Assembly: GCA_019671005.1 (NCBI GenBank)
Contig: CM033745.1
Location: 42,019,834 to 42,083,833, forward strand
Direction: 5' to 3'
Origin: Hibiscus mutabilis
Lineage: Eukaryota; Streptophyta; Magnoliopsida; Malvales; Malvaceae
Length of the DNA: 64,000 nt
Position 1 is the stretch's first letter. Every line of letters begins with the position of its first letter. Below the pieces are notes generated by a model. That model had not been told where the DNA came from. It worked only from the letters and a program-made list of their open reading frames with translations, and ran no database searches. Positions 1-11,437 of the stretch are shown in pieces. The position numbers were made by a program, and so were the translations under genes.

Positions 1-2
1 AG

Positions 3-245
3 TGGAATGATCAGCATTGGCATGCACAATTAGAGCAATATCAGGACCAAGTCTGAGATAGAGACCGTGTTATGTCTGAAGCTCTTGTCCAGGTATGAGA
101 GGTCATAGAACACTTGCAGACTTTAGCCATTCAAGCTGACGTCTTGAGCCTGCAAATTGAGTCAGAATCTAACAGGGGCAAGAAGCTGGAATGGCTCCTC
201 AAGAAGATTAAGATCCTAGATGTTAAGGCTAAGCAGTATATGTGA
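3..245 (+). pseudogene. C-terminal remnant of Tat ORF1 (upstream of gag)
   Basis: Frame 3 reads as one charged, helix-forming stretch beginning WNDQHWHAQLEQYQ and ending at a TGA at 243-245, with two internal TGA stops at positions expected to be arginine. Tat elements often carry an extra ORF before gag, and this glutamine/glutamate-rich, coiled-coil-like tail matches that location. The start is outside the window. About 280 bases of leader with no coding signal (246-525) separate it from gag. Function unknown; the call rests on position and composition. Confidence 0.5.
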
Positions 246-525
246 AATAGACCCACCTTATGTAAAGAAACTTGTTCTGATGTGAGTTTCCGTTTGAAAG
301 TTGTACTGAAATCAACACATTTTGTGTAAAATATGTTGTGGTACTAATATAATATGTGTTTTGCATGTACACCGCATCTTCTCATTTGCATTCGCATCAT
401 ACTACATCATACTGCATCATTTTACTAAGATTTTAATTCTCAAGGAATTATTATCGCAGTAAATTCTGGGGCATACAAAACCACAGGTTGGACACCCTTA
501 CTTCACCAGAAGCAAAGCTAGAGAC

Positions 526-2236
526 ATGGAAGAAAGATTGGAAAAAGTTGAACAAGCATACGAGGACTTTAGGAAATATATTGAAAGAAGTTAGAAAGAA
601 CGCAGAAGGAAACTCGTCACCATATTTCGCAATCGCAAGAAGATCTATTTGCTAGGATAGCTGCAATGCTACCGGGAAAGGTTTTGAAAAGAAGAATGGG
701 GTCTTTATAGATCCCAGCACACTGATAGAAGACTCGGGGCATCCTCTTAGTAAGGTCCATCAATCAATAGAGACTCCAATGGCAAAGTAGTCGGTCGTTC
801 AAGCCGAGTCTTCCTTGCAAGTGGGAATGACTGTTCACGATGACCCTAGCAAATATGTTGTTCCAGATTTCAATGAGATAAAAAAAATAAAAGTCGAACT
901 ACCCAAACAGCTTGAGGATCGATGCAAACAGTTAGAAGAAAAGTTCAAGGCTATGGAAAGTGTAGATCAGTTTCCAAGGATGGATGCAAAAGAGTTAAGC
1001 CTGGTTCCTGATTTAGTGCTTCCCCCGAAGTTTAAGATGCCTGATTTTGAAAAGTATAATGGGAACACTTTCCCTGAAGCTCACCTCACAATGTTTATCA
1101 GGAGGATGACGGGATTCATTGACAACAACCCCCTCTTAATTCACTAATTTCAAAATAGCATGATGGGGTCTGCTGCAAAATGGTACAACCAATTAAGTCA
1201 TGCCAAAATCAATTCTTAGAAGGACTTGGCCCAGGCATTTGTAAGACAATACAACCATGTTATTGATATAACACCTGACCGGGTGACGCTATAAAATATG
1301 AAGAAGAAACCTGATGAAAGTTTCAGACAATATGCACAACGATGGAGGAATGTTGCAGCCCAAGTCCAACCACCACTGTTGTCGAAAGAAATGGTGATGC
1401 TCTTCGTTGGAACATTGAAGAAACCCTTCCTTCGGTCGTATAATAGGGGGTGCCACAAAGGACTTTTTTGACATAATAATGAATGGAGAAATGATTGAGA
1501 ACGCAATTCGAAGTGGAAAAATTGATGATGAAGAAAACACAAAGAAGTCTAACTACAGAAGAAAAGATGGCGAGGCCAGCAATACAGGTGTCTATATTGT
1601 CGGCTATACAAAGCAGCTGATAGTGGGACAACCCAAAGTTGCAACCTCGAATACCCAAAATTCCTCGAAACAAGGATCAAATCAAAAAGCGAAATTAGAA
1701 GATATAGAATTTACTCATATCCTGATATCTTATGGCAAATTATATAAGAATTTGTATAATTCACATGTGGTATCTCCATTCTACACAAATCCGATACAAC
1801 CCCTTACCCGAAATGGTACGACACCAATGCTCAATGTGGCTACCACGCTGGAGTTGTAGGTCATTCCATCGAGAACTGCATCGCTTTTAAAAAACTTGTT
1901 GAAAAGTTTATAAAGATGGGGGTCGTAAGGTTCGATGACTCTACATGGTCGAATACGGCTGGTAATCCATTACCTAATCACGCTGAGTTAGGCGTAAATG
2001 CAATTTTCGGCAATGGGAACAGAAGAATCAAAACCAGCATCGAAGAAGTGAAGTCTCCGTTAAGGTGGGTTTGGAAAAAGATGGTCGAAATGGGCTTGGT
2101 GCAACCAATCTTGGGAGACCTGAAAGAAGCTTCCAATGACTACTACCCATACCATGGCGAAAGGAATCATTATATCCAAGACTGTGAAGAGTTCAAGGCT
2201 CTAGTTCAGAGATTGATCGACAACAAAAAAATATAA
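526..2236 (+). pseudogene. gag polyprotein, degraded
   Basis: An ATG at 526 follows an in-frame HPYFTRSKARD context and opens a helical N-terminus, stopped by TAG at 592. Good coding signal resumes at 815-1147 and continues in shifted frames. The retrotransposon gag core lies at about 1030-1460, recognisable by MMGSAAKWYNQL and FRQYAQRWRNVAAQV. Near 1830-1890 is a zinc-knuckle-like segment (CGYHAGVVGHSIENC), and a second degenerate one lies at 2145-2200 (YYPYHGERNHYIQDC). The capsid/nucleocapsid protein would package element RNA in the cytoplasm. At least three stops or frameshifts break it. Confidence 0.8.
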
Positions 2237-2497
2237 TTTTTTAAAGAATGAAAGATAGAGGAGGCAGATGTTTGTGCTTCAGAATGAGGAGCCCCTAAGA
2301 ATAGTTATGGGGGTAACCTCTTGATTATCGTTATCTCAGGACCAAGGAAGTGTGAAAGAGGTGAGAGTTCGGGAACAAAGGTCACAATTCAAAAACTGGG
2401 GCCTTTTCCTTACAATGATAATAAGAAAGTACCATAGAAGTAAGATTGCAAAGTAACGATTCAGGAAGAGGAGGCTTCGAAGACTGTTTCAAAAGAG

Positions 2498-3490
2498 GTG
2501 AATGACGTTGGTTTCTTCACCCAGAGCGGAAGGCGATATGTTCCCAAAGAAACAAGAGATCCAAAAGGGAAAGCCTTGATGATTAGACTCAAGATGGCAC
2601 AAGATGTTGAACATAAATCACCGATCAACGAGCCAGTTAAAGAGGAAGAGATGAATGAATTCTTAAAATTCCTGAAGCATAGTGAATACAATGTCGTTGA
2701 GCACCTTCGTAAACTTGCTGCCCGTATATCAATACTATATCTACTACTAAGCTTAAAAACGCACCGGAATGCACTGTTGAAAGTTTTGAACGAAACCTTC
2801 GTTCCTAACGATATTTTGGTGAAAAAATTGGACAAGTTGGCGAACAATCTAAATATTGATAACGTTATCTATTTCAATGATGATGAGATACCTTCAGGAG
2901 GCATGGGATCCGGTAAAGCTCTGTACATTACTACTCGCTGCAAAGGTTATACGTTGCCAGGAGTCCTGATCAATAATGGATCTGCCTTAAATGTTCTCCC
3001 ATTGGCCACTTTGAACAGGCTTCAAATAGACAATTCTCGTATGAAAGCTTGTAGCACTCTAGTTTGAGCTTTCGACGGTACCGAGAGACAAGTGATTGGA
3101 AAAATCAAAGTGTCGTTACTGGTGGGCCCAAGCACATACGATGTAGAATTTCTGGTAATGGATATCAAACCTACATATAATTGTCTATTGGGAAGACCCT
3201 GGATCCATTCGGCTAGGGTAGTTCCATCCTTACTCCACCAGAAACTAAAGTTCATTTTTGACAGACGGCTGGTCACCGTAAATGCCGAAGAAGACATCAT
3301 AGCTTCCATCACTGGTGAGGCCCCTTATTTAGAGGCTGACGAGAAGGTCGTAGAGTGCTCATTTCGATCATTTGAGTTTGTCAATGCAACCTTCATAGCC
3401 GAAGGGAGTCAGATTCCCACTCCAAGACTATATAGGGCTACAAAGATGGGAATCAAACTGACGATGGGAAGAGAAGCCTGGGTCAGTTGA
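2498..3490 (+). pseudogene. Retropepsin-type aspartic protease region of pol, inactive
   Basis: The reading 2498-3067 and its continuation 3068-3490 (one TGA at 3067 between them) cover the Tat protease. The flap and core are clear: GYTLPGVLINNGSALNVLP, then YNCLLGRPWIHSA (the conserved LLGRPWIH motif). The active-site triplet of this lineage normally begins with aspartate before NGS; here the codon is AAT (asparagine) at about 2973, so the enzyme should be dead. The protease would cut the Gag-Pol precursor. The change fits a single G-to-A transition. Confidence 0.82.
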
Positions 3491-4122
3491 AGACTGAGGA
3501 AATATCTGCAAGGCAGGGTCAGTGCGCCGTTCATAATCAATATGCAAGAATGTTTCAGCCTGGGATACAAGCCGGATGCCAAGTAGAGAATGAGTGAGAT
3601 TGCGAAGAAGCAAGAAATAAGGAAAGCCCGTCTGAAATGAGTAGAGGCAACTGGGAACCTATGACTTTTCCTTGCCTTTCTGAAACTTTTGTGTCATGGG
3701 GATTTATCCATCCCAAATAGGTTAAGATAGGTGAAGAAGCTGAGCTGGGAAAAATGTTAGAAACTTTGGATATTAATGTGGTGATTGAAAGGGGGAATGA
3801 AGGGATATACCTAAGGGGAATCCATCCTTATACCCCTAAAACTGTTCTAAACAATTGGACTATTGAAGAACTCCCTAGAGTATTTAGGAGTGTTTTAGAG
3901 TAATGTCCAGAACACACTTGTTGCTCCGGCCCGAGAGCAGCAATGGTTTTTTGTAAAGGGCGTATGCTTACTGTCCTTATGTCAATAAAATAATACCTTT
4001 TGTGTGTATTATCTAGCCAACATCTTTATTCATTTTTCCTCTTTCATCTATACACTTATACTATTGTCCATTTCTTGCATTTTTTTTCTTCTAAATTTAG
4101 TTCATTTGTTCAAATGCACACC
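3491..4122 (+). pseudogene. Protease-RT linker of pol, degraded
   Basis: Broken frames keep short conserved blocks of the Tat linker, including WEPMTFPCLSETFVSWGFIHP (about 3650-3715) and TVLNNWTIEELPRVFR (about 3840-3890). A T-rich stretch at 4000-4110 is read in an ORF as hydrophobic residues but has no relatives I recognise and looks like a small insertion or drift. No catalytic role is expected. Confidence 0.55.
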
Positions 4123-5365
4123 ATTACTTCGTGTCAGGTCCCCTGATATCAACGTATCGAGTGACACTGAAACTGATCTGGATCTCATTTTTAAGCGAGA
4201 CGTGTGTGTAGATGGACCTCAGGACTTTGAAGAGGATCAAGATTGCGATCTATCTCCTGATCTATTGAGAATGGTTAAGCAAGAGGAAAAACAAATCTCG
4301 TCTCACAAAGAGCCAGTAGAGATAGTGAACTTGGGAAATGAAAGTGAGAAGAAAGAAGTGAAGATTGGGACATGCATTACCGTGAAAACGCGAAGAGATC
4401 TGATCAAGCTACTCTTGGAATTCAGAGATATCTTCGCATGGTCCTACCAAGACATGCCTGGGTTGAACACGAATGAGGTTGTATATAAACTTCCTATAAA
4501 GGAAGGTTGCAAACTGGTCCAACAGAAACTTCAGAGAATGAGGCGTGATGTACTCCTGAAAATAAAAGATGAGGTAAAGAAATAGTATGATGCGGGGTTT
4601 CTACAGGAAGTCAAGTATTCATAGTGGGTGACTAATATAGTTTCTGTTCCGAAGAAGGATGGCAATGTCTGTATGTGTGTTGATTATCGGGACCTAAAGA
4701 AAGCCAGCCCGAAAGATAACTTCCCACTTCCTCACATTGACATCCTGGTCGACAATACAACAAAACATTCATTGTTCTCCTTTATGGATGGTTTTTCAGG
4801 TTATAATCAGATAAAGATGTGCCCTGATGATAGGGACAAGACTACATTCGTGACTCTATGGGGAACTTTTTGTTAGAAGGTGATACCTTTTGGACTTAAA
4901 AATGCGGGGGCAACATATCAACGAGCCATGGTCGCTTTGTTCCATTATATGATGCACAAAGAAATTGAAGTGTATGTCGACGACATGATTGCCAAGTCCC
5001 AAAGGGAAGAGGAGCATATCGCGATTTTGAGGAAATTGTTCTTGAGATTGAGAAAATACCAGTTAAAGTTGAATCCAGCCAGATACACCTTTAGGGTCAT
5101 GTCAGGGAAGCTGCTGGGTTTCATAGTCAATGAAAGAGGCATTGAAGTTGATCCAGATAAAGTCAAGGCAATTCATGATCTACCACCCCTGCACACTCAG
5201 AAAGAAGTAAGAGGCTTCTTAGGAAGATTAAATTACATTACTCGGTTCATTTCACAGTTAACCACAAAATGTGATCCCATTTTTCGTCTTCTCGAAAAGC
5301 ATAACCCAGGGGAATGGAATGATGAATGTCAAGAAGCCTTTGACAAGATCAAACACTACTTGTGA
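4123..5365 (+). pseudogene. Reverse transcriptase domain, Tat Ty3 type
   Basis: Conserved RT blocks are in order: FAWSYQDMPGL at about 4430, CVDYRDLKKASPKDNFPLPH at 4680, FSFMDGFSGYNQIKM at 4790, VIPFGLKNAGATYQRAM at 4880, the catalytic YVDDMIAKS at about 4972-4998, then LLGFIVNERGIEVDPDK and the thumb FLGRLNYITRFI. The YVDD box is intact, but a TAG at 4874-4876 separates palm halves, another at 4583-4585 and one at 4622 break the fingers, and 5363-5365 is a TGA. The enzyme copies element RNA into cDNA in virus-like particles. Confidence 0.88.
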
Positions 5366-5380
5366 AACCCCCCGGTTCTA

Positions 5381-5800
5381 ATGTCGCGTATCCTAAATAA
5401 GCCATTGATCTTGTACTTGACTGTCTTCGAGAATTCTATGGGATGTGTACTCGGACAACATGATGAGTCCGAAAAGAAAGAAAGGGCAATGTATTACTTC
5501 AGTAAGAAGTTTACAGAATGTGAAGCGAGATATTCACTAATCGAGAAATTGTGTTGTGCCCTTGTTTGGACTACTAAGAGACTAAGGCAATACATGTTGT
5601 ATCATACAAGTTGGCTAATTTCAAAATTGGACCCCCTTAAATACGTGATGGAGTCGACTGCACTGACAGAAAGGATGACCAGATGGCAGATTTTATTATC
5701 TGAGTTCGATTTGGTTTATGTAAGACAAAAAGCCATGAAAGGGAGTGCAATAGCCGACTTTCTAGATAATCGAGCTCTAGAGGATTATGAACCGCTAAAC
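5381..5800 (+). pseudogene. RNase H (Ty3-type, fused to RT)
   Basis: After RT the frame 5381-6109 opens with LYLTVFENSMGCVLGQHDE, YYFSKKFTECEARYSLIEK and WQILLSEFDLVYVRQKAMKGSAIADFL. These are the standard segments of the Ty3 RNase H joined to RT, which removes RNA from the RNA-DNA hybrid. The first catalytic aspartate region is changed (LYLTVF where a serine and aspartate are usual), so activity is doubtful. It is read through without a stop into the second RNase H. Confidence 0.78.
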
Positions 5801-5859
5801 TTTGATTTCCCAAATAAAGACCTGATGTGCATTACGATTGTAGAGGAAGATACCCCAGA

Positions 5860-6247
5860 AGCTAAATACTGGAGACTAAACTTTGATGGCGCCTCAAATG
5901 CCGTGGGCAAAGGAATTGGGGCAGTGTTAGTCTCGCCAAAGGGTGGCCACTACCCTTTCGCTAGAAAGCTTGATTTTGATTGCACAAATAACATAGCAGA
6001 ATATGAAGCATGTGTCATGGGGATTCGAGTTGCTATTAAGCGTAAAATTAAGTCACTGAAGGTATACGGGGATTCCATGCTCGTGATCTATCAACTCCAG
6101 GGAGAATAGGGAACCAGCGATTCCAAATTGATGAATTATCAGAATCTTATTCTGGATCTAATCAAAGAATTCTACGAGATTACCTTCCACTATCTTCCGC
6201 GAGAAGACAATCGAATGGCAGACGCCTTGCTACCTTGTCTTCATTGA
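5860..6247 (+). pseudogene. Second, archaeal-like RNase H (Tat hallmark)
   Basis: Downstream of the Ty3 RNase H is a second, unrelated RNase H: WRLNFDGASNAVGKGIGAVL, then NNIAEYEACVMGIRVA, then VYGDSMLVIYQLQGE, then after a TAG at 6107 FHYLPREDNRMADALL. The D-E-D catalytic aspartate, glutamate and aspartate are all visible (NFDG, AEYE, GDS). Two RNase H domains in one pol are described for Tat elements and presumably derive from a captured host-type gene. The stop at 6107-6109 truncates it. Confidence 0.82.
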
Positions 6248-6369
6248 TAAGAGTCAACAAGCAATCTGATTTGAAGCCTATACAAATGAGTATATATCAG
6301 TCTCCGGCCTATTGCTATAGCATCAAGGAAGGTGAAAAGGACGTACATCCTTGAATTACATTTTGAGGT

Positions 6370-7481
6370 ACCTAAAAACTCGTGAGTACCCAGAGCAGGC
6401 TACTGAGAATGAAAAGAGGACATTGTGAAGGTTAGCAAGCGAGTATGTCCTGGATGGGCAGATCCTGTACAAAAGAAGGAAAGATCAAGTGGACTATTAT
6501 TGGTCAACTTTGGAAGAGGACTGCATCAACTACGCCAAGAAATGTCGTAAGTGTCAAATTTACGTTGACAAAATTCATGTTCCTCCATCGCCACTACATG
6601 TCATGAACTCCCCATGGCCATTTTCTATGTGGGGCATGAATGTCATCGAGCCTATATCACCGAAGTCTTCCAATGGGCACCGATTTATCTTTGTGGTTAT
6701 TAATTATATCACTAAGTGGGTGGAAACAACCACTTATGCCAATGTCACCAAATCATCAGTATGCAGATTCCTGAAGAAAGAAATCATATATTGATACGGG
6801 ATGCCAGAAAGTATCATATCTGACAATGCATTGAACTTGAATAATAAAACCATAGAAGAAGTATGCAAACAGTTCAAGATACAACATCACAATTCCTCAC
6901 CATACCACCTACAGATGAACGGAGCAGTGGAAGCAGCCAACAAGAATATCAAGAAGATTATTGGAAAGATGGTGAAAACTTATAAAGATTGGCATAAGAA
7001 GCTATCGCTCGCTCTATATGCCTACCGTACATCAGTCGTGACCTCTACTGGGGCAACCCCTTTTTCCTTAGTTTATGGGATGGAAGCGGTACTGCCCATT
7101 GAGGTCAAGATTCCTTCCCTCTGAGTTTTGTCAAAGCTGAAACTAGATGAAGCAAAATGGATCTAAGCCAGATATGATCAACTTACTTTGATTGAAGAAA
7201 AAAGACTGAAAGCCATCTGATATGGGCAAATGTACCAAAAAAGGATGATGCGAGCTTTTAATAAGAAGGTTCGCCTGAGGGAATTCCGGGAGAGAGATCT
7301 AGTGATAAAAAAGTTCAAGCCCAATCAGAGAGATTCCCAAGGGAAATGGACGCCAAACTGGGAATGCTCGTATATTGTGAAGAAAGCCTTTTCTGGAGGA
7401 GCTTTAATTTTGACTGAAATGGACGGTAAAGATCTGCCTATCACTGTGAACTCAGATTCGGTCAAGAAATATTTTACCTGA
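6370..7481 (+). pseudogene. Integrase, Tat Ty3 type, inactive
   Basis: The zinc-binding end shows as NYAKKCRKCQIY (about 6530). The catalytic core is read in 6489-6794 and 6801-7124 with a TGA at 6792 between. The first catalytic aspartate is replaced by asparagine (WGMNVIEPI, about 6640-6665), while the second (SDNALN) and the glutamate (NGAVEAANKN) remain. The C-terminal part 7230-7481 (GKWTPNWECSYIVKKAFSGGAL) is the GPY-like, DNA-binding tail and ends at a TGA at 7479. The enzyme would insert cDNA into chromosomes. With one acidic residue gone it should be inactive. Confidence 0.85.
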
Positions 7482-8693
7482 AAAAAGGGAGGCAATTCAA
7501 ATTTTGGTAGAAAAAGCTAAGGCTTGAAATAATCAGTTCCCTTGAGGCCCCGCGGTACGAGGAGAATTTGTGCATGTTGAGATATTGCTAAAGCACCTAA
7601 GGCCTCCTAGACACATGATGATTTTTGGCAAACTAGTTCAGCAAAGCTCATCAGCTAGATATCTGGGGCACCTAATTTTGTCTTTTTACTTGATTTTCGT
7701 TCAATGTTTGTCATCTAAATGTCATGAACTTTACTTTTAATAAATTCTCTTTTTCATCTAATCCTTGTTTACACAAATATCATATGTTGACATAAGGATC
7801 AGTGAGCTAACAAATATAAAAAGACCTCTCTACATTGCTTTTGAAAGATTCCTAATAGTACAGGGACCAAAAGCAGTCATGATTCAAAAAAGGACATTAT
7901 CATCGGTAAACAGCCCAAGAGTGAAAGAGGCACTACCCGAACAGAATGTGGGGCAAATAGCTTTTGCAATCTGATCAGACCTGAAAAGTGAAAGCCCGAG
8001 GACTCAAACAGAGTTCGAGCAGACGATGACGTCGAATGCTTAAGTCGATCTTGAGACTAAAAAATTATTCTCGAATGACGTTTTTCATTTATACTAGAAT
8101 CATTCATACATTCATTAGACATATTTAAGCTAGGATCATTTGACTCATGCTAGTCATAACATCTCGAATATGTTCACGAAGTTTCACAGATCCTATCCCC
8201 CCAGCAAGTGGTGTAACAGATTAGTACAGCAATCTCATCTCCCAGGAGTTGTAGTGGAATGAGTACGACAAGAAGTTCATCTCCCTGAAATTGTAGTGGA
8301 ACAAGCAGGATAAAAGAACGATTAAGGAGTTCTATGCCCTTTTAGAAGAAGACAAGGTGATCAAAGCCCAGGAGGGTCGTGATTCCCTGCCATGATATAG
8401 AAAATCCCATATTTTTTAGATCTTTCTTTGTCGTTAATGGCGCGGCAGGTCAAATTTTTGTCCAGGTCTAGTTTTGCTGTTGACTGTACGACTAGACCAA
8501 ATATTTTCTTCGGACCTCATTTTTAGAAAAAAAATAAAGGAAAATTCAAAAAGATCTAAAAAGAAAGAAAAAAAGAATGGAAAATAAAAAAATTGGCAAA
8601 ATGGCAAAAAAATCCAAAAAATAAAAAAAATCAAAAACGAAAAAATTCCAAAAAAATCCCCAAAAAGAAAATCGAAGTCAAAACTTCGATCAT
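7482..8693 (+). other. Non-coding 3' UTR of Tat copy A, proximal part
   Basis: No coding signal of the pol family continues past 7481. The stretch includes A-rich runs at 8520-8680 and a short inverted repeat at 8465-8498 (GGTCTAGT ... ACTAGACC, 18-base loop). A 69-codon ORF at 7765-7974 has no recognisable relatives. Long 3' non-coding regions between integrase and 3' LTR are usual in Tat elements. Confidence 0.6.
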
Positions 8694-9240
8694 GCCACTT
8701 CGTCAGAGTTGTTGCGGATCAAACTTTTTTATTCAGATTTGCCACTTCGTCAGAGTTGTTGCGGATCAAACCTTTTTCTCCAGATCATGCCACTTCGTCA
8801 GAGTTGTAGCAGATCGAACCTTCTTCTCGAAATCCAGCCACTTCATCAGAGTTGTTGCGGATCGAACATTCTTCTCGAGATTCTGCCACTTCGTCAGGGT
8901 TGTTGCGGATCAAACTTTCTTATTCAGATCTTGCCACTTCGTCAGAGTTGTTGCAGATCAAACTTTCATCATCCGATCACGCCTCTTCGTCAGATTTGTA
9001 GCTTGATCAGCACTTTCTCTAGATCATGCCTCTTCGTCAGAGTCGCAGCTTGAACAGAACAAACTCCCAGATCATGCCACTTCGTCAGAGTTGTAGCTTG
9101 ATCAGCACCTTCTCCAGATCATGCCTCGTCGTCAGAGTTGCATCTTGATCAAAACTAACTCATGGTCTTGCTTCTTCGTCGGTGCTGTAGCTAGACCAAC
9201 TTCAATAACTCCAGATCCTGCCTCTTCGTCAGTGTTGTAG
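8694..9240 (+). repeat. 48-bp tandem repeat array in Tat 3' UTR, about 12 units
   Basis: Units begin with GCCACTTCGTCAGAGTTG or a close variant at 8694, 8741, 8789, 8837, 8885, 8933, 8981, 9028, 9076, 9123, 9170 and 9220, so spacing is 47-48 bp with one of 50. Because 48 is a multiple of three, frames stay open and give ORFs with 16-residue periodicity; these are by-products, not proteins. Tat elements are known for hypervariable tandem repeats in this position, which can seed satellite DNA. Confidence 0.93.
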
Positions 9241-9360
9241 CCGGGTTAAAATTTACTAACTTTTTCCTCTCCTAGTAAATATTGTTGGCAAAAAAACAAA
9301 ACAAAGATAAAAAACAAAAAAATAAAAATAAAAAAAAACAAAAAAGAAGAAAAAAGAAAA

Positions 9361-9565
9361 TTTCTTCAGATCTCGTCTCTTCAAACAGAGCCTCCATTCG
9401 ATCCTTCCTCTTCGTCAATGTTGCAGCTGGATCAAATATTAGAACCTTCATCCTTTGATCCTGTCTCTCCGTCAGTATTGCAGCTAGATCAAGTTTTGCA
9501 GACCTTGCTTCTCCGTCAGTGTTGCAGCTAGGTCAAATTTTCTACAGGTATTGCATCGTCATCAG
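9361..9565 (+). repeat. Second, diverged block of the 48-bp repeat
   Basis: After an A-rich interruption (9270-9360) the same unit reappears about four times in diverged form. The anchor CTTCTCCGTCAGTGTTGCAGC and variants recur near 9409, 9461, 9510 and 9550. Spacing is close to 48-52 bp. It is the same array, split by A-rich DNA. Confidence 0.75.
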
Positions 9566-9721
9566 AGTCGTAGTAAACCGCTCTCATTTTGCTTCGAATC
9601 ACTTTATTTTGAAGACTTTGCGTACAAGAGCGATTGAGAAGATCAAGTAAAGCGGAGAAAGGAGAACTGTGCCAAGAAGGAATAAGCCCAACCAGACCAG
9701 ATAAAATGGGTTCTTTTTTGT

Positions 9722-9757
9722 CTTTGCTCTATTGTTGTTATACAACAATGAGCAAAG
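9722..9757 (+). other. Perfect-stem hairpin just upstream of the polypurine tract
   Basis: CTTTGCTC (9722-9729) pairs with GAGCAAAG (9750-9757), and ATTGTTGT (9731-9738) pairs with ACAACAAT (9742-9749), leaving one bulged T and a 3-base loop: a 16-bp stem. It ends 9 bases before the LTR. The second Tat copy carries TTTGCTC/GAGCAAA at the same place (23027-23060). Confidence 0.85.
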
Positions 9758-9766
9758 AGGGGCAGC
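9756..9766 (+). other. Polypurine tract before 3' LTR of Tat copy A
   Basis: AGAGGGGCAGC directly precedes the LTR start TGTAGGCACC. A G-rich purine run at this place primes plus-strand DNA synthesis in LTR retrotransposons. The matching site in copy B reads AGAATGGCAGC. Confidence 0.7.
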
Positions 9767-11437
9767 TGTAGGCACCCATTTTAATCCGGGCTTTTAAATC
9801 CATATTACAAACCCAAATATTAACCAGACCCAATCCAATATACAACCTAATATCCATTACAAAAAAAAATATGCCCACAGACACAAATATAACCAGCCCA
9901 TTAACCCATACCTGCCCAACACCATATTTGACCGATTACCAAGAAAACCCTAATATCCTAAACTACCCTTAACCCTAGTCGCCGCCACTACCCTAATCCA
10001 TATCTACCGCCACCGCCAAGCCACGAGCCACCGCCACTGAGCCAAGCTGCACCGCCCAACCGCCTGACACCACTGACCTTGTCCTCATCACCATCATACG
10101 TGGCCGGATAAGAACAAATCTTTACTCCATCTACAGAAAAGAAAAAGGGGCAGAAGATGATTATCTAAAACATCATCACCGGGCTAAATCAACCATAAAT
10201 GTAGTTTACCTTTTGTTTTTATTTTACATAAAAATCTCGGTATAAAAACCACAAAATTGAGGTAAAATGGGCCTTTTTTGGAGACCGGTAATGAAAAAAT
10301 CAAGAGTTCTTTAGTTCATTTCCCATTCGAACACAAAAGCAATAAAAAAAGGGAGATTGGAAGGGAAAACAATTTCATAAAAAAGAGAGGTAAAAAGAAT
10401 ATATTAAAACTCTTCGATTTTGGTTAGATCTACTTACCTAGGATAAGATTTAGAAAAACCGATCTTAAATGCATATCTAGGAGTTAAATCGGACCATAAC
10501 GACCACTTGCATGCATTCCAACGACCGTGGACGATGGCGGCCGATGTCGACGAGCGACGGTGGCTTGGTCGGCCATCCCGGCTTCGGCAGAGAGACTTGA
10601 GAGAGCACTAAAAGTTTTTTTCATATTATCAGTTGAAAATGAGCTTTTTTGTAAAAAAGGGTATTTAATGGCCCATCAAAACGACGTCGTTCTGGTCAGC
10701 AACCTGCACAGCTAACCTGACCTGGTAGGAGAATCCGTGTGTTTTCAATAGGGAAATCACGGTCTTAGTCCCTCAGTTGTTGTATCTTTACGTTTTTGCA
10801 CTTTATTTCTTGTTTTATTCAATTTTAGTCACTATTTTTTTTATTAATTTTGCACTTTAATCTCTTATTTGTTTCATTTCAGTCACTGTTTTTAGTTTTA
10901 TTATTATTATTACTATTATTATTATTTATACAATAACGTGTTATATATATATTTATGACATTCATTTTCTTCGAATTTTATAAATTTAAATGATTTTTTA
11001 TTAGGGATTATCGTGAAAAACGTACCTCGAGCATAGGGGTGCCGCTTTCCGTTAATTTCAAAATAATTTTCCTTTGTTCGATACTTTAACAGGAAATATG
11101 CCTCGGGCGTTGGGGTGTAAACTTCCTTTATATAAATAAATATTCTTTCAAATATTTTAAGGGATCACAATTTTAAATTAAAATTCGAAATCTTAATTTC
11201 CGTCATTAAAACACTATGTAATCGACGAGGTACCAATTTTTTGGGCGTTATAGGGGTGCTCACCCTTCCCCACATGTAACCGACTCCCGAACCTATTTTA
11301 CAGACCCAAAATTCGTTGTTTTAATAAAAATGACAAAAATAAGTTTTATTAAAATAACCGGGTTTTCAGGTGATCCAATCTCACCAAAATAAAATAAATA
11401 AATTAAAAAAGATTGGTGGCGACTCCCCGTTGTTACA
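9767..11437 (+). mobile_element. 3' LTR of Tat copy A
   Basis: Starts TGTAGGCACC right after the polypurine tract and ends at GTTGTTACA, about 1.67 kb. It shares landmarks with the LTR at 23071-25400: a start followed by TTTTAATCCGGG, a late block CCTTCCCCACATGTAACCGA, and GGTGGCGACTCC near the end. It contains a TTA-rich microsatellite (10899-10927). The 62-codon ORF at 10527 has no support. The right end is inferred, since only one LTR of this copy is in view and no target duplication can be tested. Confidence 0.7.

Larger units (their letters stand above)
1..11437 (+). mobile_element. Tat-lineage Ty3 LTR retrotransposon (copy A), 5' LTR outside window
   Basis: The order ORF1 remnant, gag, protease, RT, RNase H, second RNase H, integrase, repeat-bearing 3' UTR, polypurine tract and LTR identifies a Tat (Ogre/Retand-like) element. 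The decisive feature is two RNase H domains in series between RT and integrase, a known hallmark of Tat elements. All reading frames are broken by stops and frameshifts and at least two catalytic aspartates are lost, so the copy cannot be autonomous. The 5' LTR lies left of base 1. The right end at 11437 is inferred from the LTR end (TTACA) and from the abrupt start of Athila-type sequence. Confidence 0.88.

Noticed and set aside
8593..9053. Long ORFs with 16-residue repeats (HFVRVVADQTFF and others)
   Set aside because: They come from the 48-bp tandem repeat, whose length is a multiple of three, so all frames stay open. They lie in a retrotransposon 3' UTR with no start context.
8694..9240. 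Regular repeats resembling a CRISPR array
   Set aside because: Units are contiguous with no unique spacers, and the locus is in a plant retrotransposon.
11413..11426. GGTGGCGACTCC as the primer-binding site of the Tat element
   Set aside because: The same motif occurs in the copy B LTR (near 25283-25294) with the LTR continuing for another 100 bp to TACA, so it is inside the LTR. Neither site follows a 5' LTR in this window.
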